This document shows positions 33,876 through 43,564 of a stretch of DNA of 64,000 nucleotides, one piece after another; position 1 is the first letter of the stretch, and each line of letters opens with the position of its first letter. The notes beneath the pieces are model-generated. The model made no database searches, was not told the origin of the DNA, and saw nothing but the letters and a program-made list of their open reading frames with translations. Both the position numbers and the translations under genes were made by a program. The DNA lies in assembly GCA_000940995.1 (NCBI GenBank), contig CP005974.1:3596001-3660000 (forward strand), in the 5' to 3' direction. This DNA comes from Photobacterium gaetbulicola Gung47 (lineage in GTDB: Bacteria > Pseudomonadota > Gammaproteobacteria > Enterobacterales > Vibrionaceae).

Positions 33876-35156
33876 TTAGCTCACAGTGACACGCTCGGAC
33901 TGCGGTTCGGCATCAGCTTCAACGCTGCCTATTTCATTTTCTGATTTAGCCACAATAGTATTGACTGCAGTATCACCAACCACGTTCGAGCTGGTACAGA
34001 ACATATCATTGATACGATCAACCGCTGCAACAATCGCAAGCCCTTCTGGCGGCAGACCCAGCTGGTGCAACAATACACCAACCATCACCACACCACCGCC
34101 CGGTACCCCACCGGCACCGATAGACAGCAACAGGATGGTCAGGCCGAGGGTAAAGATATCCGCGCTGTTGATTGGCTGGCCAAACGCATTGGCAACAAAC
34201 AGGGTAGCTAAAGCAATATAGATAGACACACCGGACATATTCATGGTCGCACCAAGAGGCACACCGAAGCCTGCCACAGACTTAGACACACCAATCTTGT
34301 CAGTCAGGGTCCGCATGGTCACCGGAATCGTGGCGTTCGAGCTCGCGGTTGATAGCGAGAACAGGATCTGCTCGCGGGTATGGCGCAGGAAAGCACTCGG
34401 CTTAATGCCAGTAGTCAGGCCTACCATCATTGGATAGAAGAAGAAAATCCAGAACACCAGCATCGAGACAACCAAGGCAACATAACCGGCTACCGACATC
34501 AGGGTATTGGCATCCAAGGTGGCACCCAGTTGGATCATCAGTGCAAATACACCGAATGGTGCCAGGCTCATGACCAGCCCGACCAACTTCATCATGATTT
34601 CGTTGGCCATTTTGAACGTCTTGATTGCAGGGCCGCCACGGGTGTCAAGCGCCTGAATGGCCAGGCCAGTCAGGATCGCCATGAAGATGATCTGCAGCAT
34701 GTCGCCATTGGCAAACGCCTGTACCGGATTGCTCGGTACGATGTTGACGATCAGGGAAAAGATATCCGGCGTTTCGGTCGTGGTCAGCTGCACAGCCTCA
34801 GTCACCGTACCGGCCAAGTTAGCCCCCGCACCCGGCTGGATAATCATGCCAATAGTCAGGGCTGCGGTGATCGCGATGATAGTATTAATAATGTAGAGGG
34901 CAAAGGTTTTACCACCAAGGCGACCAAATGCGGTAATGTCTTTCAGTTCAACGATGCCGCAAACTATCGACACATACACCAACGGCACGACCAACAATTT
35001 GATCAGCGAAACAAACATGCCGCCAGCCCCTTCAGCCAGGCCGAGCACATAAGTATCCATCAAGGTCACGCCGTTGAACAGGTACTGTATTGCCGTACCG
35101 ATAATCAGGCCGGCAAACAGGCCTGCAAAAATCTTTCCTGATAGCGATTTCTTCAT
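33876..35156 (-). CDS. SLC1/DAACS-family Na+-coupled amino-acid or dicarboxylate symporter
   Basis: A 426-residue inner-membrane carrier with eight hydrophobic segments and two re-entrant hairpins. HP1 carries the serine-rich STASSNATIPVT. TM7 carries GATMNMSGVS. TM8 reads DRINDMFCTSSNVVGD. Aligned by eye on GltPh, the two TM8 aspartates (390, 394) are kept but Arg397, which holds the side-chain carboxylate of Asp/Glu, is Cys, as in the neutral amino-acid exchanger ASCT2. A neutral amino acid or cystine-like substrate is therefore more likely than glutamate. GGAG precedes the ATG. Confidence 0.88.
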   Translation of the reverse strand: MKKSLSGKIFAGLFAGLIIGTAIQYLFNGVTLMDTYVLGLAEGAGGMFVSLIKLLVVPLVYVSIVCGIVELKDITAFGRLGGKTFALYIINTIIAITAALTIGMIIQPGAGANLAGTVTEAVQLTTTETPDIFSLIVNIVPSNPVQAFANGDMLQIIFMAILTGLAIQALDTRGGPAIKTFKMANEIMMKLVGLVMSLAPFGVFALMIQLGATLDANTLMSVAGYVALVVSMLVFWIFFFYPMMVGLTTGIKPSAFLRHTREQILFSLSTASSNATIPVTMRTLTDKIGVSKSVAGFGVPLGATMNMSGVSIYIALATLFVANAFGQPINSADIFTLGLTILLLSIGAGGVPGGGVVMVGVLLHQLGLPPEGLAIVAAVDRINDMFCTSSNVVGDTAVNTIVAKSENEIGSVEADAEPQSERVTVS

Positions 35157-35594
35157 CGTCCATCTCCAGTCTGTTGTGCTTGTAAAAACTCTGTTTACTT
35201 GTTGTTCCCGCTGTCCATCGCGAGATTGAGCGTCATTTTACACAGCAACATCAAACTTAAAAGAACAATTTTTACAATTTAGCTACAGTTGAAATACAAT
35301 GTTAATTACCGCCATTTCACGAAAAATACAAAATAAAACACCAAAACCCATACAAAACGGCAACTTATTTGCACCATCATTAGCAGAAAGTATGGCGGCA
35401 TATTGGCCGATCTACAGTCTTGTCAATTACGGAAAACGTGTGCTCTGTCACATGCAAAAATTCACTATATGAACATTTTTCCACCGCCTTTATTATCGAA
35501 AACCATCAAAAATGGCTTTCCTGAGCCCACTCAGAAAAGCCATTTGGATACTGTTACGGATAGTTTGCCCACCCTAATATAACCGGTTAATCAT
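35157..35594. other. Intergenic region upstream of the symporter
   Basis: 438 AT-rich bases. Apart from the terminator at 35508-35546 I see no gene. A TGTG...TCACA pair near 35440 has CRP half-sites two bases too close together to count as a CRP site. Confidence 0.45.
35508..35546 (-). terminator. Terminator after the lipoprotein gene
   Basis: AAATGGCTTT-C-CTGAG pairs with CTCAG-A-AAAGCCATTT around CCCA. On the minus strand it is followed by TTTTTG. Confidence 0.7.
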
Positions 35595-36005
35595 TCAAGA
35601 AGAGAAAGACTGGCAAGTCTCGTCGGTCACAATATTGGAGACAAAACCACCACCACCGGAGAACCAATAACGCACCCCAAGCCCCTGATGAATCTCATGG
35701 CCCAATTGCTGGCAGATAAACGGAAACTCTTCCTGTTCAAATTCCTTCTGCCCTAAATTCCATGACCATCTTGGGTTCGGCAGGCGGTATATTATGGTGA
35801 GCAAAGAAGTGTCTGAGTCAAAGTGGTAGGTCTGCACGCCACCTCGAAAAGGTGTACTGGGCAGGGTATTGAGCTGATTCAACTCCTGCTTGTAGACATC
35901 GGGGAGGCTTCCCTGATAATGACTCTCCGGCGGTACCAACTGAAGCGATGTACACCCCACCAATACACTGCCAGTCATAACCAATGTAGCAATGCGAAAT
36001 TTCAT
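35595..36005 (-). CDS. Predicted lipoprotein of unknown function
   Basis: A 136-residue protein with a lipoprotein signal: MKFRIATLVMTGSVLVGC, where LVGC is the lipobox and Cys18 the lipidated residue; the next residues (TS) do not signal inner-membrane retention. The mature part has the aromatic-rich segments TIIYRLPNPRWSWNLGQKEFEQ and GVRYWFSGGGGF, and two further cysteines. It would be matured by the Lgt and LspA encoded in this window. No family recognised. Confidence 0.75.
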   Translation of the reverse strand: MKFRIATLVMTGSVLVGCTSLQLVPPESHYQGSLPDVYKQELNQLNTLPSTPFRGGVQTYHFDSDTSLLTIIYRLPNPRWSWNLGQKEFEQEEFPFICQQLGHEIHQGLGVRYWFSGGGGFVSNIVTDETCQSFSS

Positions 36006-36108
36006 TACAATCCCTTGTATTTATTAGCTTTTCAATAGTGATTATAAAATGGCCGACCATCCTGTTTTGCAGCTCACTACACAAAAATGCCGCCCCGTCG
36101 TTCTCTGC

Positions 36109-36139
36109 TCAAAAAAAAAGCCACCCGAAGGTGGCTTAG
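36109..36139 (-). terminator. Terminator of prfB-lysS
   Basis: On the minus strand AAGCCACC pairs with GGTGGCTT around TTCG (a stable UUCG tetraloop), followed by a long T-run. Confidence 0.88.
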
Positions 36140-36157
36140 TAGTGCAGTTCACGTCGC

Positions 36158-37669
36158 TTACGCGTTGTTGTTCTGCGGGCGCATTGCCGGGAACAGAAGT
36201 ACGTCACGGATCGTGTGAGTATTGGTGAACAGCATCGCCAGGCGGTCGATACCGATACCCTGACCCGCTGTCGGTGGAAGACCGTGCTCCAGTGCGGTAA
36301 TATAATCCGCATCGTAGAACATCGCCTCGTCGTCACCCGCATCTTTGGCTTCAACCTGAGCCTTGAAGCGCGCATCCTGATCTTCAGCATCGTTTAGCTC
36401 GGAGAAGCCGTTTGCGACTTCGCGACCGCCGATGAAGAACTCGAAACGGTCGGTGAAGAACGGGTTGTCGTCGCTACGGCGAGCCAATGGCGAGATATCT
36501 GCCGGGTAACCAGTGATGAAGGTTGGCTGGATCAGTTTAGGCTCAGCCGTTTCACCAAAGATCTCCTCAAGCAGCTGGCCGCATGTCCAGAAATCTTCCA
36601 CTTCAACGTGAACAGACTTGGCAATCGCAACCATAAGCTCACGGTTCTGCAGATCTTCTTCTGTCAGCGCCTGAATTTGCTCGTGATCAGGGTTGTAGTG
36701 CTTGATCGCCTCGAACATGCTCATGCGTGCATACTTGCCACCAAACTCAACCATCTCGTCACCGTAAGGCATAGACGTTGAGCCCAGTACGTCCATCGCC
36801 ACCGTGCTCAGCATCTCTTCGGTCAGATCCATCAGATCTTTGTAGTCCGCGTAAGCCTGGTAGAATTCCATCATGGTGAATTCAGGGTTGTGACGTGGCG
36901 ATAGGCCTTCGTTACGGAAGTTACGGTTGATTTCGAACACACGATCGAAACCACCAACGACCAAACGCTTCAGGTATAGCTCAGGCGCAACACGCAGGTA
37001 CATATCAATGTCCAGCGCGTTGTGGCGGGTAATGAACGGACGTGCCGTCGCACCACCAGGGATCACGTGCATCATTGGCGTTTCCACTTCAAGGTAGCCT
37101 TTCGACATCATGAAGTTGCGGATAGAAGCCACCAGCTTAGAGCGGATGATGAACGTCTTGCGCGACTCATCGTTGACGATCAGATCAACATAACGCTGGC
37201 GGTAGCGCATTTCCTGGTCTGTCAGACCGTGGAATTTCTCCGGCAGAGGACGCAGTGCCTTGGTTAGCAGCACGTACTCTTCCATGTTGACGTAAAGATC
37301 GCCTTTGCCTGACTTGTGCAGGGCACCTTTCACACCGATGATGTCACCGATGTCCAAGCCAGCGTATTTCTCTTTCAGCTCTTTCTGAACCGCCTTGTCA
37401 GCATAAGCCTGAATACGGCCAGATACATCCTGGATAGCAAGGAAAGGACCACGCTTAGCCATGATACGGCCAGCAATCGCCACAACGTTGCCCGCTTCTT
37501 CCAGTTCTTCTTTGCTCAGTTCGCCGTATTTAGCCTGCAGATCTGCCGCTAGGCTATCGCGACGGAAATCATTTGGGTGGCCGTTTGCCTTGCACTGCTC
37601 GCGGATTTTATCCAATTTCGCGCGACGTTCAGCAATCAGCTTATTCTCATCTTGTAATTGATCAGTCAT
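36158..37669 (-). CDS. lysS: Lysyl-tRNA synthetase, class II
   Basis: A 503-residue class IIb synthetase (E. coli 505). An N-terminal OB-fold anticodon-binding domain is followed by the catalytic core with motif 2 (FRNEGLSPRHNPEFTMMEFY) and motif 3 (GIGIDRLAMLFTN). AAGGG lies 7 bases before the ATG. It starts 33 bases after prfB, the same pair as in E. coli. Confidence 0.98.
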   Translation of the reverse strand: MTDQLQDENKLIAERRAKLDKIREQCKANGHPNDFRRDSLAADLQAKYGELSKEELEEAGNVVAIAGRIMAKRGPFLAIQDVSGRIQAYADKAVQKELKEKYAGLDIGDIIGVKGALHKSGKGDLYVNMEEYVLLTKALRPLPEKFHGLTDQEMRYRQRYVDLIVNDESRKTFIIRSKLVASIRNFMMSKGYLEVETPMMHVIPGGATARPFITRHNALDIDMYLRVAPELYLKRLVVGGFDRVFEINRNFRNEGLSPRHNPEFTMMEFYQAYADYKDLMDLTEEMLSTVAMDVLGSTSMPYGDEMVEFGGKYARMSMFEAIKHYNPDHEQIQALTEEDLQNRELMVAIAKSVHVEVEDFWTCGQLLEEIFGETAEPKLIQPTFITGYPADISPLARRSDDNPFFTDRFEFFIGGREVANGFSELNDAEDQDARFKAQVEAKDAGDDEAMFYDADYITALEHGLPPTAGQGIGIDRLAMLFTNTHTIRDVLLFPAMRPQNNNA

Positions 37670-37702
37670 GGGTTAACCCTTAAATGTTTTAACCGGAGTC
37701 GG

Positions 37703-38801
37703 TTACAGACCTGATTTCAGGCTGGCTTCAATAAAACGGTCTAAATCGCCGTCAAGTACGGCCTGGGTGTTACGGTTTTCCACCCCGGTACGCAAATCTT
37801 TGATTCGGGAGTCATCCAGCACGTAGGAGCGGATCTGACTGCCCCAGCCAATGTCTGACTTGGCATCTTCATTGGCCTGCTTCTCAGCATTTTGCTTCTG
37901 CATCTCAAGCTCGAACAGTTTTGCTTTCAACTGTTTCATGGCCTGATCTTTATTCTTGTGCTGAGAGCGGTCGTTCTGACACTGCACCACGGTGTTGGTC
38001 GGCACGTGGGTAATACGTACCGCCGATTCGGTGGTGTTAACGTGCTGACCACCGGCACCCGAGGCACGGTACACGTCAATACGCAGATCAGACGGGTTGA
38101 TCTCGATATCGATATTGTCGTCCACTTCCGGGTAGATAAACGCAGAAGCAAACGACGTATGGCGACGGCCGCCAGAGTCAAACGGCGACTTACGCACCAG
38201 GCGGTGAACCCCGGTCTCAGTCCGCAGCCAGCCGTATGCGTATTCACCGCTGATACGGACTGTCGCCGACTTCAGGCCCGCCACATCGCCTTCAGACACT
38301 TCGATCACTTCGGTCTTGAAGCCTTTCGCTTCAGCCCAGCGAAGGTACATGCGGAGCATCATTGATGTCCAGTCCTGTGCCTCGGTACCACCCGAACCTG
38401 CCTGCAGGTCGATGTAGCAATCCGAACTATCGTGATCGCCAGAGAACATGCGACGGAACTCAAGCTTGGCCAGTTTGCTCTCTAGCTCGGCGAGTTCTGG
38501 TTCAATCTCGTCAAATGTCTCTTGGTCTTCTTCTTCTACCGCCAGCTCAAGCAGACCCTCGACGTCTTCTACGCCTTGATCCAGCTGGTCGATAGTGTCA
38601 ACAACCGCTTCCAGGGATGCACGCTCTTTGCCCAGCGCCTGTGCACGCTCTGGCTCGTTCCATACATCTGGTTGCTCTAACTCTGCATTAACCTCTTCTA
38701 GACGCTCTTTCTTGGCATCATAGTCAAAGGTACCCCCTAAGGACATCAGTACGCGCTGATACATCCTCAAGTCGGTTTTTAATAGGATTAATCTCGAACA
38801 T
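37703..38801 (-). CDS. prfB: Peptide chain release factor 2, with programmed +1 frameshift
   Basis: RF2 recognises UGA and UAA stop codons. The gene must be read as complement(37703..38725 joined to 38727..38801). Twenty-five codons from the ATG at 38801 (MFEINPIKNRLEDV...DVLRGYL) end in CTT TGA C, preceded by the Shine-Dalgarno-like AGGGGG (38738-38733). Ribosomes slip +1 at CTT and continue as DYDAKKERLEEV. The joined product is 365 residues, exactly the E. coli length. It has the stop-codon-reading SPF (RKSPFDSGGRR) and the catalytic GGQ (GAGGQHVNTTES). The frameshift lets RF2 regulate its own level. Confidence 0.97.
38724..38738 (-). promoter_or_regulatory. prfB recoding signal
   Basis: On the minus strand AGGGGG, a 3-base spacer and CTTTGA form the classic RF2 frameshift site. 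The in-frame TGA is at 38726-38724. Confidence 0.95.
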
Positions 38802-38954
38802 TGCCACTCTTCATTGCCGAAATGGACATAACCGGAGGATTCTATCGAATTGTAGATAGAATATACAGGGAAAAGGGAAGGGAATCGGTGAATTTATTTT
38901 ATTAAGCTGATCACAAAAACACCCCCTACCGCTTACCCGCGTTATTGGACTCAC

Positions 38955-38983
38955 CGCCCTGCCATGGGCACACTGGCAGGGCG
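38955..38983 (-). other. Perfect 10-bp hairpin between recJ and prfB
   Basis: CGCCCTGCCA pairs with TGGCAGGGCG around a 9-base loop. It lies about 45 bases after the recJ stop. No T-run follows on either strand, so it may mark a Rho-dependent end or an mRNA stabiliser. Confidence 0.55.
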
Positions 38984-39026
38984 CTAACGCCAGCCAGCCA
39001 TCACCCAAGCGGCTGGAGAAACCCCG

Positions 39027-40751
39027 TCAAAGGGCAGCAATATGCTCCACCAGCAACTGGGCGCTGCGGTTGCCTCGGAACTCGTTAACATCCAGGCGGT
39101 AAGCCAATTCAACCTGCTGGACCGACGCATCGGGCCAGCGGCGGACATCGACATTGAACGCAATGGCATCAATCACGCTGCCGCCAGCCAATGGCTCAAG
39201 CATCATCTTGAGGTGCTTGCTGCCTACCAGCTTCTGATGCAGCAGACGGAAACGGCCATCAAACATCGGCTCGGGGAACTGTTGCCCCCACGGGCCACCG
39301 GCCCGCAGCACTTCTGCGGTCTGCAAGTTCAGCTCCTGCGGCGTCAGCTCGCCGTCGCTGAGCAGCACCCCGCGCAAGGCATCCTCGTCCAGTTCGGCAC
39401 GCACCGCCTGGTCAAACGCCAGGCTAAAGGCCTCGAGCTTCGCCTCCGGGATAGTCAGCCCCGCCGCCATGGCGTGGCCACCGAACTTGAGGATCATACC
39501 CGGATTCTGGGTATCAATTCCGTCGAGTACATCACGCATATGCAGGCCCGGGATTGAACGGCATGACCCCTTGAGCTCGCCATTGCCGGCATCGGCAAAG
39601 GCGATCACCGGGCGGTGATACTGCTCTTTGATCCGCGAGGCGAGAATGCCAATAACGCCCTGATGCCAGTCACGCTGGAACAGCGCCAAGCCGTATGGCA
39701 TATCCTGTTGGTTGAACTTTAGGCGCTCGCAGATCGCCACCGCCTCTTCTTTCATCCCCTGCTCAATTTCCTTGCGTGTCTGGTTGAGGGCATCCAACTC
39801 GGTCGCCATTCGGCGTGCCGCCTGGATATTGTCACACAGCAATAGCTCGACCCCGAATGACATGTCATCCAAGCGCCCCGCCGCATTGATCCTCGGTCCG
39901 AGGGCAAACCCCAAGTCAGTGGCGACCAGCCGGGCCGGATCACGGTTGGCTACTTCAATCAAGGCGCGGATCCCCGGCCGGCACTTGCCCGCCCGGATAC
40001 GCTGCAAGCCCTGATGGACCAAAATCCGGTTGTTGCCATCGAGTGCCACCACATCAGCCACGGTACCCAATGCCACCAAATCGAGCAGCTCCGCCAAATT
40101 AGGCACAGGTAGCCCCTGTTCGGCAAACCAGTTTTCCTCACGTAGCGCCGCCCGAACGGCCAGCATCAGATAGAAGGCCACCCCCACACCACAAAGGGCC
40201 TTGGAGGGAAAATCACACTCATGCAAATTCGGGTTGACGATCGCATCCGCCTCCGGCAGCGTATCCCCCGGCAGGTGGTGATCGGTGACCAGCACCTGGA
40301 TCCCCCGCTCTTTCGCCGACGCGACGCCCGCGATCGAAGACACCCCGTTATCCACCGTCATGATCAACTCGGCACCGCGCGCGGCGGCCTGCTCGACCAC
40401 TTCCGGGCTCAAGCCATAACCATCGTCGAAGCGGTTGGGCACCAGGTAGTCAACATTGCGGCTGCCCAGCATCCGCAGGGCCAGTACCGACAGTGCCGAG
40501 CTGGTCGCCCCATCGGCATCAAAATCACCCACCACGATGATCCGGCGCTGCTCGGCCAGCGCCTGCTTGAGCAGGGCCACTGCCGGGGCAATACCATACA
40601 GCTGGTTATAACCCAGCAAACCGCGCACCCCGCGCTCCAATTGGGCTTCGCTGGTGATACCGCGGGCAGCATATATCCGCTGCAACAGCGGGGGAGTAAC
40701 ATCGGTAAACTGGCTGGTATCGGCTTCTGGACGGCGTTTAATTTCAATCAT
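39027..40751 (-). CDS. recJ: Single-stranded-DNA exonuclease RecJ
   Basis: A 574-residue 5'-3' ssDNA exonuclease (E. coli 577) used in RecF-pathway recombination, base excision and mismatch repair. DHH-family metal motifs are visible: VGDFDADGATSS (motif I), TVDNGVSS, and TDHHLPGDTLPEADAIVNP (DHH). The DHHA1 substrate-binding motif GGHAMAAGLTI lies near residue 420. It belongs to the xerD-dsbC-recJ order seen in E. coli. Confidence 0.97.
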   Translation of the reverse strand: MIEIKRRPEADTSQFTDVTPPLLQRIYAARGITSEAQLERGVRGLLGYNQLYGIAPAVALLKQALAEQRRIIVVGDFDADGATSSALSVLALRMLGSRNVDYLVPNRFDDGYGLSPEVVEQAAARGAELIMTVDNGVSSIAGVASAKERGIQVLVTDHHLPGDTLPEADAIVNPNLHECDFPSKALCGVGVAFYLMLAVRAALREENWFAEQGLPVPNLAELLDLVALGTVADVVALDGNNRILVHQGLQRIRAGKCRPGIRALIEVANRDPARLVATDLGFALGPRINAAGRLDDMSFGVELLLCDNIQAARRMATELDALNQTRKEIEQGMKEEAVAICERLKFNQQDMPYGLALFQRDWHQGVIGILASRIKEQYHRPVIAFADAGNGELKGSCRSIPGLHMRDVLDGIDTQNPGMILKFGGHAMAAGLTIPEAKLEAFSLAFDQAVRAELDEDALRGVLLSDGELTPQELNLQTAEVLRAGGPWGQQFPEPMFDGRFRLLHQKLVGSKHLKMMLEPLAGGSVIDAIAFNVDVRRWPDASVQQVELAYRLDVNEFRGNRSAQLLVEHIAAL

Positions 40752-40853
40752 CGGAACTATCTATCGGCAGGGGGAGGTTAAGGTTACTTGGGTATACCAC
40801 GCATCAAGCCATTATAGGCTCTGGGCATAAGTGGGCAACAGAAATTCGATACC

Positions 40854-40885
40854 CAAAAAAAAGCCCCGACCAAGGCCAGGGCTCT
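40854..40885 (-). terminator. Terminator after dsbC
   Basis: On the minus strand AGCCCTGGCC and GGTCGGGGCT form an imperfect hairpin followed by eight T residues. It lies between dsbC and recJ, so recJ may rely partly on its own promoter. Confidence 0.7.
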
Positions 40886-40893
40886 TTAGCGAT

Positions 40894-41616
40894 TTAGCTG
40901 CGGTTATCCAGCATCTTGCGCAGCATCGGTGCCGGCTGGTAGCCAGGCAGCATGGTACCATCTTCCAAAATCATCGCCGGGGTACCGGAAACGCCCATCG
41001 CGACACCCAGTTGGTAATGTTTCTTCACCAATTCAGTTCGCTGCTCGACACCTTCCGGGTTGAAACTGCCTTCTTTGGCCTGATCCATCGCCTTGGCCGG
41101 ATCTTTGGCTCCCCAGATAGCACTCATTTCGCTGAAGTTGCGCGAGCGCTCACCGCCTCGCGGGAAAGCCAGGTAACGAATCGTAATACCGGCATCGTTG
41201 TAAGCCTGCATCTCGTTATGGAGCTTACGACAGTAACCACAGCTGGTATCAGTAAACACAGTCACCACGTATTTTTCGTCCTTGGCCGGATAGACGATCA
41301 TTTCGTCCTCCATGCCCTGCAGCTTGGCCTTGTTCATTTTGGCCATCTTCTGCTCAGTCAGGTTAACCGGCTCGGCATCCGTGGCCTGATACAAGCTGCC
41401 AAGAATAAAATGGCCGCCATCATCGGAGACATAAAAAATACCGCGGTCAGTCACGACCTCGTTAAGCCCTGGCAGCGGAGAAGCACTGATGGTAACCGGC
41501 ACCAACCCCAGTTTGCTCAACTTACTGGTAATTGCCGCCTCATCGGGCTTAGCTGATGCCGTAAAGGCTGTCATTGCGACTGCGGTTGCAAGTAACGTAC
41601 GACCCAAAAAGTGCAT
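40894..41616 (-). CDS. dsbC: Thiol:disulfide isomerase DsbC
   Basis: A 240-residue periplasmic protein that repairs wrong disulphides and is kept reduced by DsbD. A signal peptide (MHFLGRTLLATAVAMTAFTASA) is followed by the N-terminal dimerisation domain and a thioredoxin-fold domain with the active site CGYC (DTSCGYCRKLH) and the cis-proline loop VSGTPAMI. The ATG at 41616 has GGAAAG upstream. It lies between xerD and recJ, as in E. coli. Confidence 0.96.
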   Translation of the reverse strand: MHFLGRTLLATAVAMTAFTASAKPDEAAITSKLSKLGLVPVTISASPLPGLNEVVTDRGIFYVSDDGGHFILGSLYQATDAEPVNLTEQKMAKMNKAKLQGMEDEMIVYPAKDEKYVVTVFTDTSCGYCRKLHNEMQAYNDAGITIRYLAFPRGGERSRNFSEMSAIWGAKDPAKAMDQAKEGSFNPEGVEQRTELVKKHYQLGVAMGVSGTPAMILEDGTMLPGYQPAPMLRKMLDNRS

Positions 41617-41837
41617 GTGACTCTTTCCTTTCAAATAATAAATGCGTGCCGGGCTGTAGCGCTCTCCGCCAGCCCCCATCACTACTGGTAGACTTTATAC
41701 CTAGGTTACTCGGCTATATGACCCCGATAGTGCAAAAAAATTTCATATTCCGCAAAATATCTCAACCTCTTCTAGTATACACCCAAGCAGCACGCGGAGG
41801 CAGGATCGCTTTTGCGCTAAGGTGGGTGCCCACGCAC

Positions 41838-42776
41838 TTAAGCGCGTGGATGGTGCGCTTGATGAAGCTGCTTGAGACGCTCAGTCGCAACATGGGTATA
41901 GATCTGGGTGGTCGACAAATCGCTGTGGCCAAGCAGCATCTGCACCACCCGCAAATCTGCCCCGTAGTTGAGCAAGTGGGTCGCAAAGGCATGGCGCATC
42001 ACGTGCGGCGACAAGGTCTCGCCGTCAATGCCCGCCTTGACGGCATAATGCTTGATCCGGTGCCAAAACGTCTGACGAGTCATCTGCTTGGCCCTTTTGC
42101 TCGGGAACACCACATCCGAACTTTTCTCGCCCAGCAGCTGTGGACGGCCGCTTTGCAGGAACTGCTCAATCCAATCAATGGCATCTTCCCCCATAGGTAC
42201 CAGGCGTTCCTTATTACCCTTACCTATAACGCGGACCACACCTTGGCGCAAGCTGACATTTTCCATGGTCAAGCTGACCAACTCGGTAACACGCAAGCCA
42301 GTGGCATAGAGCAACTCAAGCATGGCCTTATCCCGCAGCTCGATAGGGTCATTGGGATCAGGGGCCGACAGCAAAGCATCGACCTGCTCTTCGGTAATAT
42401 CTTTGGGCAGGCGCTTGGGTAGCTTGGGACTCACCAGCATGGCACTGGGATCGTCATCGCGCACCTTTTCCCGGTTCAAATACTGGAACAACCGGCGGAT
42501 CGCCGATGCCATCCGGGCCCGGGAGGTCTGCTTGTAATCGGCGTCAAACAACCACTGCTGGTAGCGCTGCAGATCGTCGCTCGATACCGTCTCAAGGGTC
42601 AGGCTTTGCTCTTCGAGCCAGTTCTCCATCTTTTTCAGATCATTACGGTATGACATCAGGGTGTTTTCAGACAGACCCCGCTCCATCCACATTGCATCGA
42701 GAAACCGCTCGATGATCACTTCATCGTTTTCCACTACAACCTCGGTGTCCGTTTCGGGCAATGACTCACTGCCCAT
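41838..42776 (-). CDS. xerD: Site-specific tyrosine recombinase XerD
   Basis: A 312-residue recombinase that, with XerC, resolves chromosome dimers at dif under FtsK control. The N-terminal SAM-like DNA-binding domain is followed by the catalytic domain with Arg in ATGLRVTELV, HxxR in HVMRHAFATHLL and the nucleophile Tyr in GHSDLSTTQIYTHV. The N-terminus has about 14 extra acidic residues (SLPETDTEVVVENDEV) compared with E. coli XerD, and no clear ribosome site precedes the ATG, so the true start may be slightly downstream. Confidence 0.95.
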   Translation of the reverse strand: MGSESLPETDTEVVVENDEVIIERFLDAMWMERGLSENTLMSYRNDLKKMENWLEEQSLTLETVSSDDLQRYQQWLFDADYKQTSRARMASAIRRLFQYLNREKVRDDDPSAMLVSPKLPKRLPKDITEEQVDALLSAPDPNDPIELRDKAMLELLYATGLRVTELVSLTMENVSLRQGVVRVIGKGNKERLVPMGEDAIDWIEQFLQSGRPQLLGEKSSDVVFPSKRAKQMTRQTFWHRIKHYAVKAGIDGETLSPHVMRHAFATHLLNYGADLRVVQMLLGHSDLSTTQIYTHVATERLKQLHQAHHPRA

Positions 42777-42949
42777 AAAAACACATGGATAAATACACAG
42801 TAGTCAATGGTAGACGATTTCCCTGCAAATGTAACGACCCAGCCACTCTGGGGCTAGAATTTCTGACTCAATCACTCAGAAATAGTCAAGACCGCCCAAG
42901 GTAGGTAGAATCCCCTCATTATTCATTCGTAACTCATTGGACAAGCAGC

Positions 42950-43468
42950 ATGAAGATTGGCTTATTCTACGGCTCAACCACCTGCTATACCGAAATGGCC
43001 TCGGAAAAAATCCGCGACTGCATTGGTACCGAACTGGTTGATTTACATAACATCAAAGAAGCAGAACTCACCGAGATGAACCAGTACGACATGCTGATCT
43101 TGGGGATCTCTACCTGGGATTTTGGCGAACTGCAAGAAGACTGGGAAGCCGTGTGGGAGCAGCTTGACGGACTGAGCCTGAAAGGCAAAACCGTGGCCCT
43201 GTTTGGCCTAGGCGATCAGGAAGGCTATACCGAGTGGTTCCTCGATGCGATGGGCATGCTGCACGACAAATTGCTGCTAACCGGTGCCCAGTTTGTCGGC
43301 TACTGGCCTAATGAAGGGTATGAGTTCGAGGCGTCAAAAGCATTGACCGATGACGGCAAACTGTTTGTCGGCCTGGCACTGGACGAAGACAGCCAGTACG
43401 AGCTGAGCGACGAACGAATCACCGCCTGGTGCGAGCAAATCCTCACCGAGTACAGTGAAACGCTATAA
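42950..43468 (+). CDS. fldB: Flavodoxin 2
   Basis: A 172-residue long-chain flavodoxin (electron carrier with FMN). The FMN phosphate loop reads GLFYGSTTCYTEMASEKI, with flavin-contacting segments STWDFGELQEDW and FGLGDQEGYTEWFLDAMG. Divergence from xerD is the E. coli arrangement for fldB, which supports FldB over FldA. It is followed by a bidirectional terminator shared with brnQ. Confidence 0.94.
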   Translation: MKIGLFYGSTTCYTEMASEKIRDCIGTELVDLHNIKEAELTEMNQYDMLILGISTWDFGELQEDWEAVWEQLDGLSLKGKTVALFGLGDQEGYTEWFLDAMGMLHDKLLLTGAQFVGYWPNEGYEFEASKALTDDGKLFVGLALDEDSQYELSDERITAWCEQILTEYSETL

Positions 43469-43508
43469 CGCCAGCCGCTATCGCCAAACTCCAGGCGAAC
43501 ACCGAAAC

Positions 43509-43538
43509 GAAAAAGGGATGCCGAGGCATCCCTTTTTG
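43509..43538. terminator. Bidirectional terminator between fldB and brnQ
   Basis: AAAAAGGGATGC pairs with GCATCCCTTTTT around CGAG, with A and T flanks on both sides. Confidence 0.88.
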
Positions 43539-43564
43539 CTACGTACTGTAAAACACGTCCACAG

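Noticed and set aside
34380..35141. 253-codon plus-strand ORF
   Set aside because: Antisense shadow of the SLC1 symporter gene at 33876-35156; no ribosome site and low-complexity composition.
35440..35455. CRP binding site upstream of the symporter
   Set aside because: The half-sites TGTG and TCACA are two bases closer together than the CRP consensus allows.
38723..38727. prfB broken by a sequencing or mutational frameshift
   Set aside because: The site is the well-known programmed +1 recoding signal with AGGGGG and CTTTGA intact, and the joined length is exactly 365 residues.
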